A stretch of DNA of 40,842 bases, from contig NZ_CANLRP010000071.1 of assembly GCF_947493425.1 (NCBI RefSeq), positions 1-40,842 of the forward strand, read 5' to 3'. Below, one piece after another: positions 24,770 through 33,628 of the stretch. The translations under genes were made by a program, and so were the position numbers. This stretch comes from an uncultured Microscilla sp. (GTDB taxonomy: Bacteria > Bacteroidota > Bacteroidia > Cytophagales > Microscillaceae). The notes beneath the pieces were generated by a model. It saw only the letters and a program-made list of their open reading frames with translations, had not been told where the DNA came from and ran no database searches. How positions within the stretch are numbered: the stretch's first letter is position 1; every line of letters begins with the position of its first letter.

Positions 24770-25777
24770 ATGCAAAATATTTTTTTTACCTTATTACTAT
24801 TTAGTATAGTGATTACAAGCTGTGGTACTGAAAACAGTACAAATGAAAACATCACTACTAAAACAGCCAAAGGCAATGCTGAACACGTCAGCTTATTTGA
24901 ACACCCAGATTTTGCTAAAAAATTTAATGCTTACATAGCTTTTAGCAACCGCTTTCATGAAAGCGCCACCAAAAGCTACGAAAAATATCTCACTTGGGCA
25001 GACAAAACTAAAGGACCCAAATACGGTAAAGACACTCCACAAACATTGTATGAGTTACACGAAAGAAGTCTTGAACAAGTAGCTAAAGAGGTAAATATTG
25101 ATCCTCCAATGAAAGGCATTGATCAACCCATGCGACAAATTGTTGAGAAAGCAGATGATTTGTATCACTTGATAAACACTGCTAACAAGTATTATGAAAA
25201 AGAGGATTACAAAGATGACGATTTTGCCAAAGGACAAGCGCTACACCCTAAACTTATGAAAGCCTTTGAAGCGTATTTTGCTGCTTACGAAAAAATAAGC
25301 TTGCCATTTCAAAAATTACAAGATGAGAGCTTTAAGTTCGATGTAGAAAAGTTTAAAGCCAGTGGACAAACACTTCACTATAATTTAATGATCAACCTCA
25401 AAAGTGTGGAGGATGTAGCTACGCTTATTGATAGCCTAGATGGGGTTGATTTAAAAAAGGTTGACATGAAAGTGTTAGATCAAAAGATGAAAATCTTCAA
25501 GGAAAGTCATAGTAAGTTGGAAAACCTACAAAACGATGATGCACAACTTGAAAAAGCATTTGGCAATATGACGGTGTTTAAAAGATCAAATTTGGATAGC
25601 TATGTAACCAATGGGGTAGACTTTATTAAAAATATTCGGAGCCTGAAAGAAAGGATTAAAACCAATGATTTCAAATACAGCATTGGTCACCCTAGTTTTC
25701 CTGATAAAGGTTCACCAGACAAGATTTTCAAATTATATAGCCAAATGGTCGATTCATACAATCAAATAAGCAGATAA
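24770..25777 (+). CDS. DUF3829 (YiiG-like) lipoprotein
   Basis: 335 residues. The signal peptide ends in lipobox ITSC, so Cys18 is the likely lipidated residue; a Thr/Asn-rich linker follows. The mature protein is almost wholly alpha-helical and charged. The segment NKYYEKEDYKDDDFAKGQALHPKLMKAFEAYFAAYEKI (about 139-176) is the DUF3829 landmark. The function of this family is not known. The gene is convergent with rpsA, and the two share a symmetrical terminator. Confidence 0.85.
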   Translation: MQNIFFTLLLFSIVITSCGTENSTNENITTKTAKGNAEHVSLFEHPDFAKKFNAYIAFSNRFHESATKSYEKYLTWADKTKGPKYGKDTPQTLYELHERSLEQVAKEVNIDPPMKGIDQPMRQIVEKADDLYHLINTANKYYEKEDYKDDDFAKGQALHPKLMKAFEAYFAAYEKISLPFQKLQDESFKFDVEKFKASGQTLHYNLMINLKSVEDVATLIDSLDGVDLKKVDMKVLDQKMKIFKESHSKLENLQNDDAQLEKAFGNMTVFKRSNLDSYVTNGVDFIKNIRSLKERIKTNDFKYSIGHPSFPDKGSPDKIFKLYSQMVDSYNQISR

Positions 25778-25827
25778 GCTAATCTTCGTGGGTGTAATCA
25801 GCTGTAAGGCAAACGTGCGAAAAAACA

Positions 25828-25861
25828 AAAAAGCGTGGCATATTGCTATACCACGCTTTTT
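25828..25861. terminator. Bidirectional terminator between the DUF3829 gene and rpsA
   Basis: AAAAAGCGTGG (25828-25838) pairs perfectly with CCACGCTTTTT (25851-25861) around a 12-nt loop. A-tract and T-tract flanks let it act in both directions. It lies 26 nt past the rpsA stop. Confidence 0.93.
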
Positions 25862-25886
25862 ATATATTTATAACGAACAGGGATAA

Positions 25887-27677
25887 TTAAGAGGCGTCGC
25901 CATCATTGCTATCCATTTGTTCTTTCAAAGAAGACAAAGCTTCGATGTCGCCTAAAGTCGTTTTGCTTTCAGCCACGTCTTTTCCTTTCTTCTTTTTGTT
26001 TCCTGTATTGGCGGGAGCCTTTTTCTTTTGTTGCTCTCTTTCTTCCTCAGTTTCGTGAGTTCTTGCGTGAGATAAAACAATTTTCTTTTCGTCCTTAGAA
26101 AACTCTAATACAATAAAGTCAAGAGTTTCGCCAACTTCTGGTAAAGAACCGTCTGCTTTCTTAAGATGCTTCACACCTACTGAACCTTCGATACCGTAAG
26201 GAAGTTCCAAAATTGCACCTTTCTCGCTGCGAGACAAGATAGTACAAGGATGAACAGATCCGTTGGTAAAGATAGTAGCGAAAGTATCCCAAGGGTTTTC
26301 TTCCAACTGCTTGTGTCCAAGTGCCAAACGTTTGTTGTCTACGTCTAGCTCAAGTACTACTACTTCTAACTCATCGTTTACTTTTACGAACTCAGAAGGG
26401 TGTTTCACCTTTTTAGTCCAAGACAAGTCAGAAACGTGTACGAGTCCGTCGATACCTTCTTCAAGTTCGATGAACAAACCAAAGCTAGTTAGGTTACGAA
26501 CGATACCTTTGTGCTTGGTACCAATCGCATAACGATCCAATACATCTTGTTTAGTCCAAGGGTCATCGGTCAATTGCTTGATACCTAGTGACATTTTACG
26601 CTCTTCGCGGTCTAAAGTCAATACAACAGCTTCAAGCTCATCACTTACTTTGATGAAATCCTGAGGATTGCGCAAGTGCTGAGACCAAGACATTTCTGAA
26701 ACGTGGATCAAACCTTCTACACCAGGAATTACTTCCAAGAAAGCACCATAATCAGCTACATTTACAATGCGGCCTTTTACTTTTGTACCTACCTGAATTT
26801 CTTCTGGCAATGATTCCCAAGGATGAGGAGTAAGTTGTTTCATACCAAGAGAAATACGTTTTTTCTCATCGTCGAAATCCAACACTACTACATTCACTTT
26901 TTGATCAAGGTTTAATACTTCTTCTGGATGACTGATGCGTCCCCAGGAGATGTCAGTAATATGGAGTAATCCATCTACACCACCTAAATCTATAAATACC
27001 CCAAAGTTAGTCATGTTCTTGATAACACCTTCAAGTACTTGACCTTTTTCAAGGTTGTTCAAAATACGTGCTTTCTGCTCTTCGAGATCTTTCTCAATAA
27101 GTACTTTATGTGAAACTACTACGTTATCGTTTGCGTAGTTAATTTTCACAACTTTTACTTCCATCTTCTTACCTACGTAGATGTCAAAATCACGGATTGG
27201 CTTCACGTCAATTTGTGATCCAGGCAAGAACGCTTCTATACCATAGATGTCTACAATCAAACCACCCTTGGTACGACGTTTTACGATACCTTCGATGATG
27301 GTATCTTCGTCCAAAGCCGCTTGAATTTTTTTCCAGGCAGTCAAAATCTTCGCTTTCTTTCTAGAAAGGATCAACTGTCCGTTAGCATCTTCCTGGTTTT
27401 CGATAAAAACTTCAACTTCATCACCAGACTTTAAATCAGGCATATCACGGAATTCCGACAAGGGAACTAATCCATCTGATTTAAAACCTATGTTTAAGAT
27501 GACTTCTCTATCAACAATTTTTACAACAGTACCCGTTACTACTTCTTTTTCTTGTACTTGAGTAAGGGTTTCATCGTACATTTTTTCGAGCTCTGCTCGC
27601 TTTTCTTCTGAATAACCTAATCCGAAACTTTTAGTTTCTACATTATCCCAATCAAATTCTTCTGGAGAATTACCCAT
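25887..27677 (-). CDS. rpsA: 30S ribosomal protein S1
   Basis: 596 residues with six S1/OB-fold repeats, at about 44-110, 128-195, 212-280, 297-366, 384-453 and 468-540. Repeats 3 to 5 are the most alike (GVFIDLGGVDGLLHITDISW, GAFLEVIPGVEGLIHVSEMSW, GLFIELEEGIDGLVHVSDLSW). The Lys-rich C-terminus (about 545-575) is likely disordered. S1 binds mRNA on the ribosome. Bacteroidota mRNAs lack Shine-Dalgarno sites, so S1 may matter more for initiation here. The leader just upstream contains a candidate pseudoknot (27689-27732), which suggests control by its own product. Confidence 0.97.
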   Translation of the reverse strand: MGNSPEEFDWDNVETKSFGLGYSEEKRAELEKMYDETLTQVQEKEVVTGTVVKIVDREVILNIGFKSDGLVPLSEFRDMPDLKSGDEVEVFIENQEDANGQLILSRKKAKILTAWKKIQAALDEDTIIEGIVKRRTKGGLIVDIYGIEAFLPGSQIDVKPIRDFDIYVGKKMEVKVVKINYANDNVVVSHKVLIEKDLEEQKARILNNLEKGQVLEGVIKNMTNFGVFIDLGGVDGLLHITDISWGRISHPEEVLNLDQKVNVVVLDFDDEKKRISLGMKQLTPHPWESLPEEIQVGTKVKGRIVNVADYGAFLEVIPGVEGLIHVSEMSWSQHLRNPQDFIKVSDELEAVVLTLDREERKMSLGIKQLTDDPWTKQDVLDRYAIGTKHKGIVRNLTSFGLFIELEEGIDGLVHVSDLSWTKKVKHPSEFVKVNDELEVVVLELDVDNKRLALGHKQLEENPWDTFATIFTNGSVHPCTILSRSEKGAILELPYGIEGSVGVKHLKKADGSLPEVGETLDFIVLEFSKDEKKIVLSHARTHETEEEREQQKKKAPANTGNKKKKGKDVAESKTTLGDIEALSSLKEQMDSNDGDAS

Positions 27678-27688
27678 ATTTTTGAATT

Positions 27689-27732
27689 ATGGCTCTGTCA
27701 TACATCTGCTCATAGAGCCATTGAGAGCAGAT
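27689..27732 (-). promoter_or_regulatory. Candidate H-type pseudoknot in the rpsA leader
   Basis: On the minus strand two perfect 8-bp pairings interleave. ATCTGCTC (27732-27725) pairs with GAGCAGAT (27711-27704), and ATGGCTCT (27721-27714) pairs with AGAGCCAT (27696-27689). The connecting loops are 3, 2 and 7 nt. The last stem ends 11 nt before the rpsA ATG. The geometry is that of an H-type pseudoknot placed to block or shape ribosome entry. An autogenous role for S1 is inference from E. coli rpsA control. Confidence 0.7.
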
Positions 27733-27814
27733 TTTAAGGTTTAACAATAAAATAAAAAATGCATTTCCAATAGTAAAAATGTTTCTAAAAAAACACCTTT
27801 GCTAAACAGAAATG

Positions 27815-27845
27815 CAAAGTTATAAAGAAAATCAACAACTATTAA
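27815..27845 (-). promoter_or_regulatory. Candidate rpsA promoter
   Basis: The -7 box TAACTTTG (27822-27815, minus strand) is exact. With a 19-nt spacer the -33 position reads TTAA, a weak match. The leader would be about 130 nt and would contain the pseudoknot. Confidence 0.5.
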
Positions 27846-27856
27846 ACTTGTTGATT
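27823..27856 (-). terminator. Terminator at the end of the HNH gene
   Basis: AATCAACAA and TTGTTGATT (27830-27838 with 27848-27856) pair perfectly around a 9-nt loop, and TTCTTT follows on the minus strand. The hairpin overlaps the HNH stop codon and the upstream edge of the rpsA promoter. Confidence 0.65.
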
Positions 27857-28376
27857 AATAAATTTTAAATCTTTTTCCTAAATATTGCTTCCACTCTTCA
27901 TCTATGGCTCCGGAGAAATCTCTCAGAAACATAATAAATGAAGGTTTAAAAGGAGGCCTTTTGAGGGGCATACTTGCTTCTTCAGGAGTTAAATCTCCCT
28001 TCTTTGAGTTACAGCTTTTACAAGCTGTGGCGAGGTTGTCCCAGGTAGAACGTCCCCCTCTCGATTTAGGAATTACGTGGTCCAGAGTGAGGTCATAAGG
28101 CGACCCACAGTATTGACATGCATTGCCATCTCGTTTAAAAATGTTTTGACGACTCAGCATTACTCCTCTATATGGAAGATTTACATATCGAAACAAACGA
28201 ATAATGGATGGCATTGGATAAGTACTGGACACTGTACGCAGTGGCTGATCTTCATTTTCAGAAATCATCTCAGCCTTTTTCAAATAAACCAATATAAACG
28301 CCTTCTGTACTGTACATATTGTCAGTGCAGTGTAGTCTTGGTTTAAAATAAGAACCTTTCTTCCATTGAGACTCAT
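27855..28376 (-). CDS. HNH endonuclease-fold protein
   Basis: 173 residues. A short N-terminal domain begins KVLILNQDYTALTI. The HNH domain follows at about 84-130: Cys87 and Cys90 (CQYC), LTLDHVIPKSRGG with His100, Asn in WDNLATAC, and Cys119 and Cys122 (CKSCN), so both the zinc site and the catalytic core are complete. This compact form is widespread and chromosomal. It is not linked here to a restriction, phage or toxin gene. The cellular role is unknown; a DNA repair or housekeeping nuclease is possible. Confidence 0.9.
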   Translation of the reverse strand: MSLNGRKVLILNQDYTALTICTVQKAFILVYLKKAEMISENEDQPLRTVSSTYPMPSIIRLFRYVNLPYRGVMLSRQNIFKRDGNACQYCGSPYDLTLDHVIPKSRGGRSTWDNLATACKSCNSKKGDLTPEEASMPLKRPPFKPSFIMFLRDFSGAIDEEWKQYLGKRFKIY

Positions 28377-28593
28377 CTTCCCTTGAATTTAATTTTTGGT
28401 AATAAATTGTGAACAAAGCACTCTGCTTTGGGTTGGTTTTGTAATGTGTTATGAAGTAGCACAACGTTCAAACATCTGGTTACCATCACTCTTTCAAGAC
28501 AAGTCGCTCTAATAGCTCCTTAAATTACTTCAAAAACACGTGTATTTAAATTAACATTCACACATATTACACATGTTATGCTCCAAATAGCAA

Positions 28594-28625
28594 CAAAAGT
28601 ATGATATATAACTCATAAAACCAAA
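28594..28625 (-). promoter_or_regulatory. Candidate promoter of the HNH gene
   Basis: On the minus strand TTTG (28625-28622), a 20-nt spacer and TACTTTTG (28601-28594) match TTTG/TAnnTTTG. The leader would be about 210 nt. It contains a 7-bp inverted repeat (CAAAGCA/TGCTTTG, 28414-28430). The rest of the 408-nt gap at 28377-28784 shows no gene. Confidence 0.6.
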
Positions 28626-28784
28626 ATCAATTTGTCACTTTCAGCCCAACTTAAAATTATATTTGTTCAATAAACCAGCGTAAAAGCAATCGTGATACGC
28701 TCATCATCTTATTTAAATCTAATTCACCAATACTGCCAATCATTAGAGTTGAAGCAGCCTTTGTTTCCCCTATAAACTATCAAG

Positions 28785-29696
28785 CTATGGAATGATTTGT
28801 TTTATAGAATGTGTGTAATGAGTATATTGTTTTTCATTTACGTTGTAAATCCCCTTGCTGTCTAAAATATCTATACGTACGCAATCATACGCATGTAAAA
28901 CCCACTGGTAAGGTTGTTTGGTTGCAGGATTGACTTCTAACTTTTGCCCTTCCAATATTGCGACAGTTTCTTCCATTTTTTGGGCAATTGTAGGAAAAGT
29001 TTTATATATGTCACTGATTATTAAAACAATACCTACGTGAATAATATTGTCTTTACGTGCAAAAAATACCAAATCTCCCGTTTTGACTTCTGCCAGACAC
29101 GCTACTTTGGCACCAAGTGTTGCTTGTTGGTAAGCATCGCGTGGCAAAAAATATCCTCCTGCCTTGTATACCAATTGTGTCAAACCTGAACAATCTATGC
29201 CAAATATAGACTTCCCCCCCCAGAGATAAGGAGTACCTAAAAAAGTAAAAGCCATCCATATTATTTGATCCCTGTCCACCTTATTTCGGGTATCCCTTAT
29301 TTTGGCATTGTAGCACATTGCCTCCTCCTCCCAACACAACTCACCTTTGGTATAAGTAGGCAAGGTAGAACCAAAAGACAAGGTATTTGTATAAACTGAC
29401 TTAGTCAATAAAGCAAAGGCTTGGTCAACCATCAAATGTTGGGCTTGCTTTGCTTTTTGATAAAAAGCCTCAGACACTTTTTTCCAACGGCTGATGTCTA
29501 CCCACCCACTATATTCATCGTAGTCGGCAATGATCCATACAAACTTATGATCTGCACTTACTTTGGTTACCTGGTATGTTTCGCCAAAAAGCAATTGAGT
29601 TACCTGCTCACTTTTGCTGGCAGGTGTTGCCCTTACCGGGATAATACCCAGATGGCATATTCCAAACTTATGTGTATATGTACTTTGTTCTGTCAC
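28785..29696 (-). CDS. NlpC/P60 cell-wall hydrolase with N-terminal SH3-type domains
   Basis: 303 residues from the GTG at 29696. The ATG at 29732 lies inside the terminator hairpin of the upstream gene and would put 12 unrelated residues in front of GICHLGIIPVRATPASKSEQV. SH3-like segments span about 10-75 and 85-125. The catalytic domain has Cys169 in FGIDCSGLTQLVY and His in DNIIHVGIVL. Family members cut gamma-D-Glu-diamino acid bonds in peptidoglycan peptides. No signal peptide is visible, so it may act on imported muropeptides in the cytoplasm. It lies directly downstream of the OmpA/PD40 gene and may depend on read-through. Confidence 0.88.
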   Translation of the reverse strand: MTEQSTYTHKFGICHLGIIPVRATPASKSEQVTQLLFGETYQVTKVSADHKFVWIIADYDEYSGWVDISRWKKVSEAFYQKAKQAQHLMVDQAFALLTKSVYTNTLSFGSTLPTYTKGELCWEEEAMCYNAKIRDTRNKVDRDQIIWMAFTFLGTPYLWGGKSIFGIDCSGLTQLVYKAGGYFLPRDAYQQATLGAKVACLAEVKTGDLVFFARKDNIIHVGIVLIISDIYKTFPTIAQKMEETVAILEGQKLEVNPATKQPYQWVLHAYDCVRIDILDSKGIYNVNEKQYTHYTHSIKQIIP

Positions 29697-29700
29697 AGGC

Positions 29701-29732
29701 AAAAAAAAATGTTGTCTGAAATCAGACAACAT
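29701..29732 (-). terminator. Terminator of the OmpA/PD40 gene
   Basis: A perfect 11-bp inverted repeat (29709-29719 with 29722-29732) is followed on the minus strand by a T run (29709-29701). It lies 8 nt past the stop of the upstream gene and only a few bases before the NlpC/P60 GTG, so it may act as an attenuator between the two. Confidence 0.88.
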
Positions 29733-29740
29733 CCCTTAGT

Positions 29741-31804
29741 TTATTTTGATAAAATTCTTACTTCTACCCTTCTATTAAGCGCTCTGGACTTTTCATCTTT
29801 TTTACGACTCAGCGGACGTTTATATCCAAACCCTTTGAGTTTTACCCTTCGATCATTGATTCCCTTTTCTGACAAATACTTTTGTACAGACTTTACCCTT
29901 TGTTTAGACAAATTCATCAGGAACTTCTTGTTACCAAAAATTTCAGTGTGTCCTTCAAGGCGAATTCTCATGGTAGGATTCTCTTTCATTGCTTTGGCCA
30001 GACGGTTCAATTCTGGATAAGATTCTGGCAACAAACGAGCACTACCTCTACTAAAGAATATATTGTTTAGCCTTACCAATCCGCCCGACTCTATAGGTAC
30101 CAGGTACAAATCGGCAACAATTTCTGTATATTTAGTAATCCCTTTGAGGTCAATGGTCGTGTCTACCGATAAAAACCCTTTGGCTTCTGCCAATAATGCA
30201 TACTTTTGCTCCAGAGGTAATACTACTTTGTATTCTCCTGTTTTGGGGTTTGACCGTCCCCTACCTACGTTTTTTCCAGTAGACAAAATCTCATACTCGA
30301 TGCTTGCGCTGATAGGCTGTTTGGTTTTTGCGTTGAACACCCTACCTTTTACCAAAGCTACTGGTTTAGGCTTGTTTGACTCTGACAAACTTACTCTAAA
30401 AATATCACCACTACCAGCAATTGAACGATGGTAAGTAATATAATAGGCAAAATCAGCCTTGGCAGGAATGCTAAAGTATGCATCCCATTTGCTTGTGTTA
30501 ATCTCAGGCCCCAGATTTTTAGGAGTACTCCAGTTTGACCAGCTATCATCTAAACGACGAGTTACGAAAATGTCGTTTGAACCAAAACCACTAAAGCCTG
30601 AAGTAGAATAGTATAATGTTACTCCGTCGGCAGCCAAAAAAGGTGAAGTTTCACTTTCGGCTGTATTTACTCTACTGCCCAGGTTTCGCGGCTTCGACCA
30701 AGTTTTACCATCCGAATTCAAGAATGATACATAAATATCTTTACCTCCCCTTGTGTCGGTTTGTTGTATTGTCATTAACAATACCTTGCCATTTGGTGAC
30801 AAACAAAACTCAGAATATTTGTTGAGATTTTTATAGCCATTAATGGTTACTTTTTCGGGGCGGGTCCAATTACCATCTGCCCCTCTACGGGTAATTGATA
30901 GACCTTTTACCAATTTGCCATCAGGACGATATACATTGTTTAACAACATAGTATTACCATCAGGAGCAATAGAAAAAGACGAGTTATGGTGTTCAGTATT
31001 AATGGGGGGACCCATATTTTTAGCAAGATCAAAGTTATTGTCAGGCCTTAGATTGGCATACCACACATCTTGCTTGTGCTCTTTGCCAATGTTCTGGGGG
31101 TGCTTGGCTCTGGTAAAATAGATGGCTGAACCATCGGGGGCTACTACAGGAGAAATCTCGTCATAGCGAGAGTTGATATTGGTGCCCAGGTTGAGAGGCT
31201 TAGATTTTACATTTAATTTTTTTGCCAAATTAATTTTTGCTTGTACCGGGTCATTTGAATCTGAAATAGCAATGGCGTCTATCTGGTTATAACCAGGCAC
31301 ACGGGCAGTATTTAAGGTCACTTTTACGCTTTTTACCTTGTAGGCTGTTTTTTTAACAAAAAAATGAAAAATACGACCACTTACTGTAAGTGGAGCAACA
31401 TTGGTATTGCGATAAAGCAAGTGTTCTCTGCCAGCCTCATCGTATACATATATATGAGTAATGGCTCCAGGATTATGATTTTCGGCAATAGCCACTTGGC
31501 TTATTTGCATAGGATTGGCAAAACCTACTTTGATCCATTCAGGAGTAGCATTTTTTGACTGAGCCGGTGACCAGGCACATTTGCTACTGCCTAACGCAGG
31601 TAATTTATTAGGGATGCCCAATGCTTGTTTTGCCCGAAACTGATGTGGTTCGGGTGACTTAGATTCTGGGTTTAACTCTCTACGCTCAGACGAAACACCC
31701 AACACACTGGATGCCCATTGAACAGTTTGAGCCTGTATGAAAGTAGTAGTGAAAAAAAATAAAACCAGTAGCCAAGTTTTTTTTGTAGTTAATAAGTACA
31801 TCAT
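29741..31804 (-). CDS. OmpA-family outer-membrane protein with PD40 repeats
   Basis: 687 residues with a signal peptide (about 1-25, ending IQAQ). A galactose-binding or discoidin-like domain follows (about 27-185). Next are TolB/PD40 propeller repeats (about 205-470: DEISPVVAPDGSAIYFTRA, NSSFSIAPDGNTMLLN, SETSPFLAADGVTLYYST). A carboxypeptidase-regulatory-like beta domain is at about 478-560. The C-terminal OmpA peptidoglycan-binding domain (about 575-687) has RIRLEGHTEIFGNKKFLMNLSKQRVKSVQKYL. This layout is common in Bacteroidota envelope proteins, including gliding and secretion partners. A role anchoring an outer-membrane complex to peptidoglycan is likely; the partner is unknown. Confidence 0.92.
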   Translation of the reverse strand: MMYLLTTKKTWLLVLFFFTTTFIQAQTVQWASSVLGVSSERRELNPESKSPEPHQFRAKQALGIPNKLPALGSSKCAWSPAQSKNATPEWIKVGFANPMQISQVAIAENHNPGAITHIYVYDEAGREHLLYRNTNVAPLTVSGRIFHFFVKKTAYKVKSVKVTLNTARVPGYNQIDAIAISDSNDPVQAKINLAKKLNVKSKPLNLGTNINSRYDEISPVVAPDGSAIYFTRAKHPQNIGKEHKQDVWYANLRPDNNFDLAKNMGPPINTEHHNSSFSIAPDGNTMLLNNVYRPDGKLVKGLSITRRGADGNWTRPEKVTINGYKNLNKYSEFCLSPNGKVLLMTIQQTDTRGGKDIYVSFLNSDGKTWSKPRNLGSRVNTAESETSPFLAADGVTLYYSTSGFSGFGSNDIFVTRRLDDSWSNWSTPKNLGPEINTSKWDAYFSIPAKADFAYYITYHRSIAGSGDIFRVSLSESNKPKPVALVKGRVFNAKTKQPISASIEYEILSTGKNVGRGRSNPKTGEYKVVLPLEQKYALLAEAKGFLSVDTTIDLKGITKYTEIVADLYLVPIESGGLVRLNNIFFSRGSARLLPESYPELNRLAKAMKENPTMRIRLEGHTEIFGNKKFLMNLSKQRVKSVQKYLSEKGINDRRVKLKGFGYKRPLSRKKDEKSRALNRRVEVRILSK

Positions 31805-32118
31805 ACTTTAGGTTGGTTAGGCTATACCAAAAAATAAGCCTTTTATCAGTTTAAAAATTATTCAATCCACGTTGAAGGGATAGGATGTAATTTTAAATGT
31901 TACAAATACATATTTCAAGCAAAAATATACAATTCCTGATACATTTTGTAAAAATAAATTTACAATGCTAAACTAAGCGGGTAAAGCTATAAAAAAGGGT
32001 AATGAAATCCAACTTAGCCTAAGCATTGTGGCATATATGCCTTAACAAAAATAATCTCATTTGTAATTATGTTTGTTATAAACACATTATTTTAACACTT
32101 AGTATGTAACGTGTAAGA
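31805..32118. repeat. Intergenic region with an inverted repeat and a shared 15-mer
   Basis: Between hemA and the OmpA gene, both read leftward. An imperfect inverted repeat of about 16 bp (31962-31977 with 32013-32029, ACAATGCT/AGCATTGT core) may be the hemA terminator, but it lacks a clear T run. The 15-mer AAAAATAAATTTACA at 31950-31964 also occurs in the repeat at 6354-6368. A lone -7-like box TATTTTTG (31927-31920, minus strand) precedes the OmpA gene. No gene is visible. Confidence 0.45.
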
Positions 32119-33396
32119 TTACTTGCGTATTTTTTGGGTAGGTTGTTTTTCGAGGTCAAACAAATCATTTAAGACATCAATTAATGATTCGGCATCCCCT
32201 CTTTTGCAGGCTGCCTTGAGCTGTAACACTGGAAGCTTGATAATTTTTTGCATGAGGCTTTTGGTGATTTTTTCCAGTTTGTCCGACTCATTTTGAGTAA
32301 GGTCTTTCATATAACGTTCAAGCTCTTCCTGGCGAATTTGCTCAAGCGACATTTTTATTTTTTTAATAGTGGGCGACACTTCCATTTCTTTTGACCACTC
32401 GCCAAACTCGGCTATTGCTTCATTAACAATCGCCTTTACATCAGGAATTGCCTGAAGGCGACGCTCAAGTGCCTTAGACGCTTTATTGTTGATATCATCA
32501 ATATTGTATACCACCATTCCCGCCAGATCTTCTATTACTGGCTCTACGCTTCGAGGCACGGCAAGATCTATAAAATACTTAAACGAGTGTAGGTCTTGCT
32601 GGCTCAAACTATCTTTAGTAATAAAGGGTTCGTTAAGGGCTACCGAAGAAATGACAATGTCTGCTTCCAGAATGGCTTGCCTTACATTTTCAAACGGTAT
32701 TACCTTTGCGCCACACTCCGCAGCAAGTTTTTCGGCTTTTGCCAAGGTACGGTTACATATCGTAATGTCATTGATAAAGCTGCCTTCCAACGACCGGCTC
32801 ACATCGGTACCTATTTCGCCTACACCTAATACCAACACTTTAGGGTCACGAATGTCATTGGCAAGGTCTTCTATCAATTCTACTGAAGCATAAGAAGTGG
32901 AGGCTGCCCCACTGCGAAAATTTGTTTCTTGTACTACTCGCTTATTGGTAAAGAAAATAGTGTGCAACAAACGGTGCAGAAACGGTCCGGCTGTACCTAT
33001 ATCGGCTGCCCACTGGTAAGCATTTTTTACTTGATTAGAGATTTGCATATCACCTACTACTTGAGACTCTAGCCCCATTGCTACACTAAATAAGTGATGT
33101 ACTGCTTCTTGCGAATTATTAAGGAGGGTAAAGTATTCAGTGTAGTTTTGAATATGCGGAATATTCTTTAAAACGCCCAGTTGTTGAATTACTTCGGCAG
33201 AATAATCCTGTGACGAGGTATAGTACACTTCGGTACGGTTACAGGTAGACAGTACCAACATATCGGTCATGTCTTCCAACTCTCTAAGTTCACGCAACAA
33301 AGCCTTGCAATCATTTTCATTTAATGACAAAGCTTCACGAATATTGATTGGAGTGTTTTTGTATGATAATGTAACAGATTTGAAGTTGTTATACAT
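32119..33396 (-). CDS. hemA: Glutamyl-tRNA reductase
   Basis: Reduces glutamyl-tRNA to glutamate-1-semialdehyde, the first committed step of C5-route tetrapyrrole synthesis. 425 residues from the ATG at 33396; the longer frame opens with GTG at 33420, but the family begins close to NFKSVTLSYKNTPINIRE. The catalytic cysteine is Cys52 in LSTCNRTEVYY. The NADPH Rossmann fold is at VLVLGVGEIGTDVSRSLE (about 184-201). The C-terminal dimerisation helix (about 320-425) is complete. It is monocistronic here and lies about 28 kb from hemH. Confidence 0.97.
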   Translation of the reverse strand: MYNNFKSVTLSYKNTPINIREALSLNENDCKALLRELRELEDMTDMLVLSTCNRTEVYYTSSQDYSAEVIQQLGVLKNIPHIQNYTEYFTLLNNSQEAVHHLFSVAMGLESQVVGDMQISNQVKNAYQWAADIGTAGPFLHRLLHTIFFTNKRVVQETNFRSGAASTSYASVELIEDLANDIRDPKVLVLGVGEIGTDVSRSLEGSFINDITICNRTLAKAEKLAAECGAKVIPFENVRQAILEADIVISSVALNEPFITKDSLSQQDLHSFKYFIDLAVPRSVEPVIEDLAGMVVYNIDDINNKASKALERRLQAIPDVKAIVNEAIAEFGEWSKEMEVSPTIKKIKMSLEQIRQEELERYMKDLTQNESDKLEKITKSLMQKIIKLPVLQLKAACKRGDAESLIDVLNDLFDLEKQPTQKIRK

Positions 33397-33419
33397 ATGA
33401 GCCGCACGATTATTTTTCA

Positions 33420-33427
33420 CAAAAGTA
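33420..33427 (-). promoter_or_regulatory. Candidate -7 box of hemA
   Basis: TACTTTTG on the minus strand matches TAnnTTTG exactly and lies 23 nt before the hemA ATG. The -33 region is a poor match, so this is a tentative call. Confidence 0.4.
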
Positions 33428-33628
33428 ATATCTAATTTTTCAACATAGAAAGTAACAGAGCCACACCCTACTAATTTAGATAGATTCCAAATAAGGGCTT
33501 GTGTTTTTTAGTCTTTAAGTTTGACTTATTAAAGATGCTGCAAGGAAGCCAATTCCCTCTGATAAGAAAATGATATATGTCAATTTTCCTTGGTTTAACA
33601 CCCTGAAAAGGCTTTAAGTTTGTTCATT

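Noticed and set aside
27855..28376. HNH gene as part of a defence or mobile system
   Set aside because: No methylase, toxin, recombinase or phage gene is nearby. It sits between housekeeping genes, and the compact HNH form is common in chromosomes.
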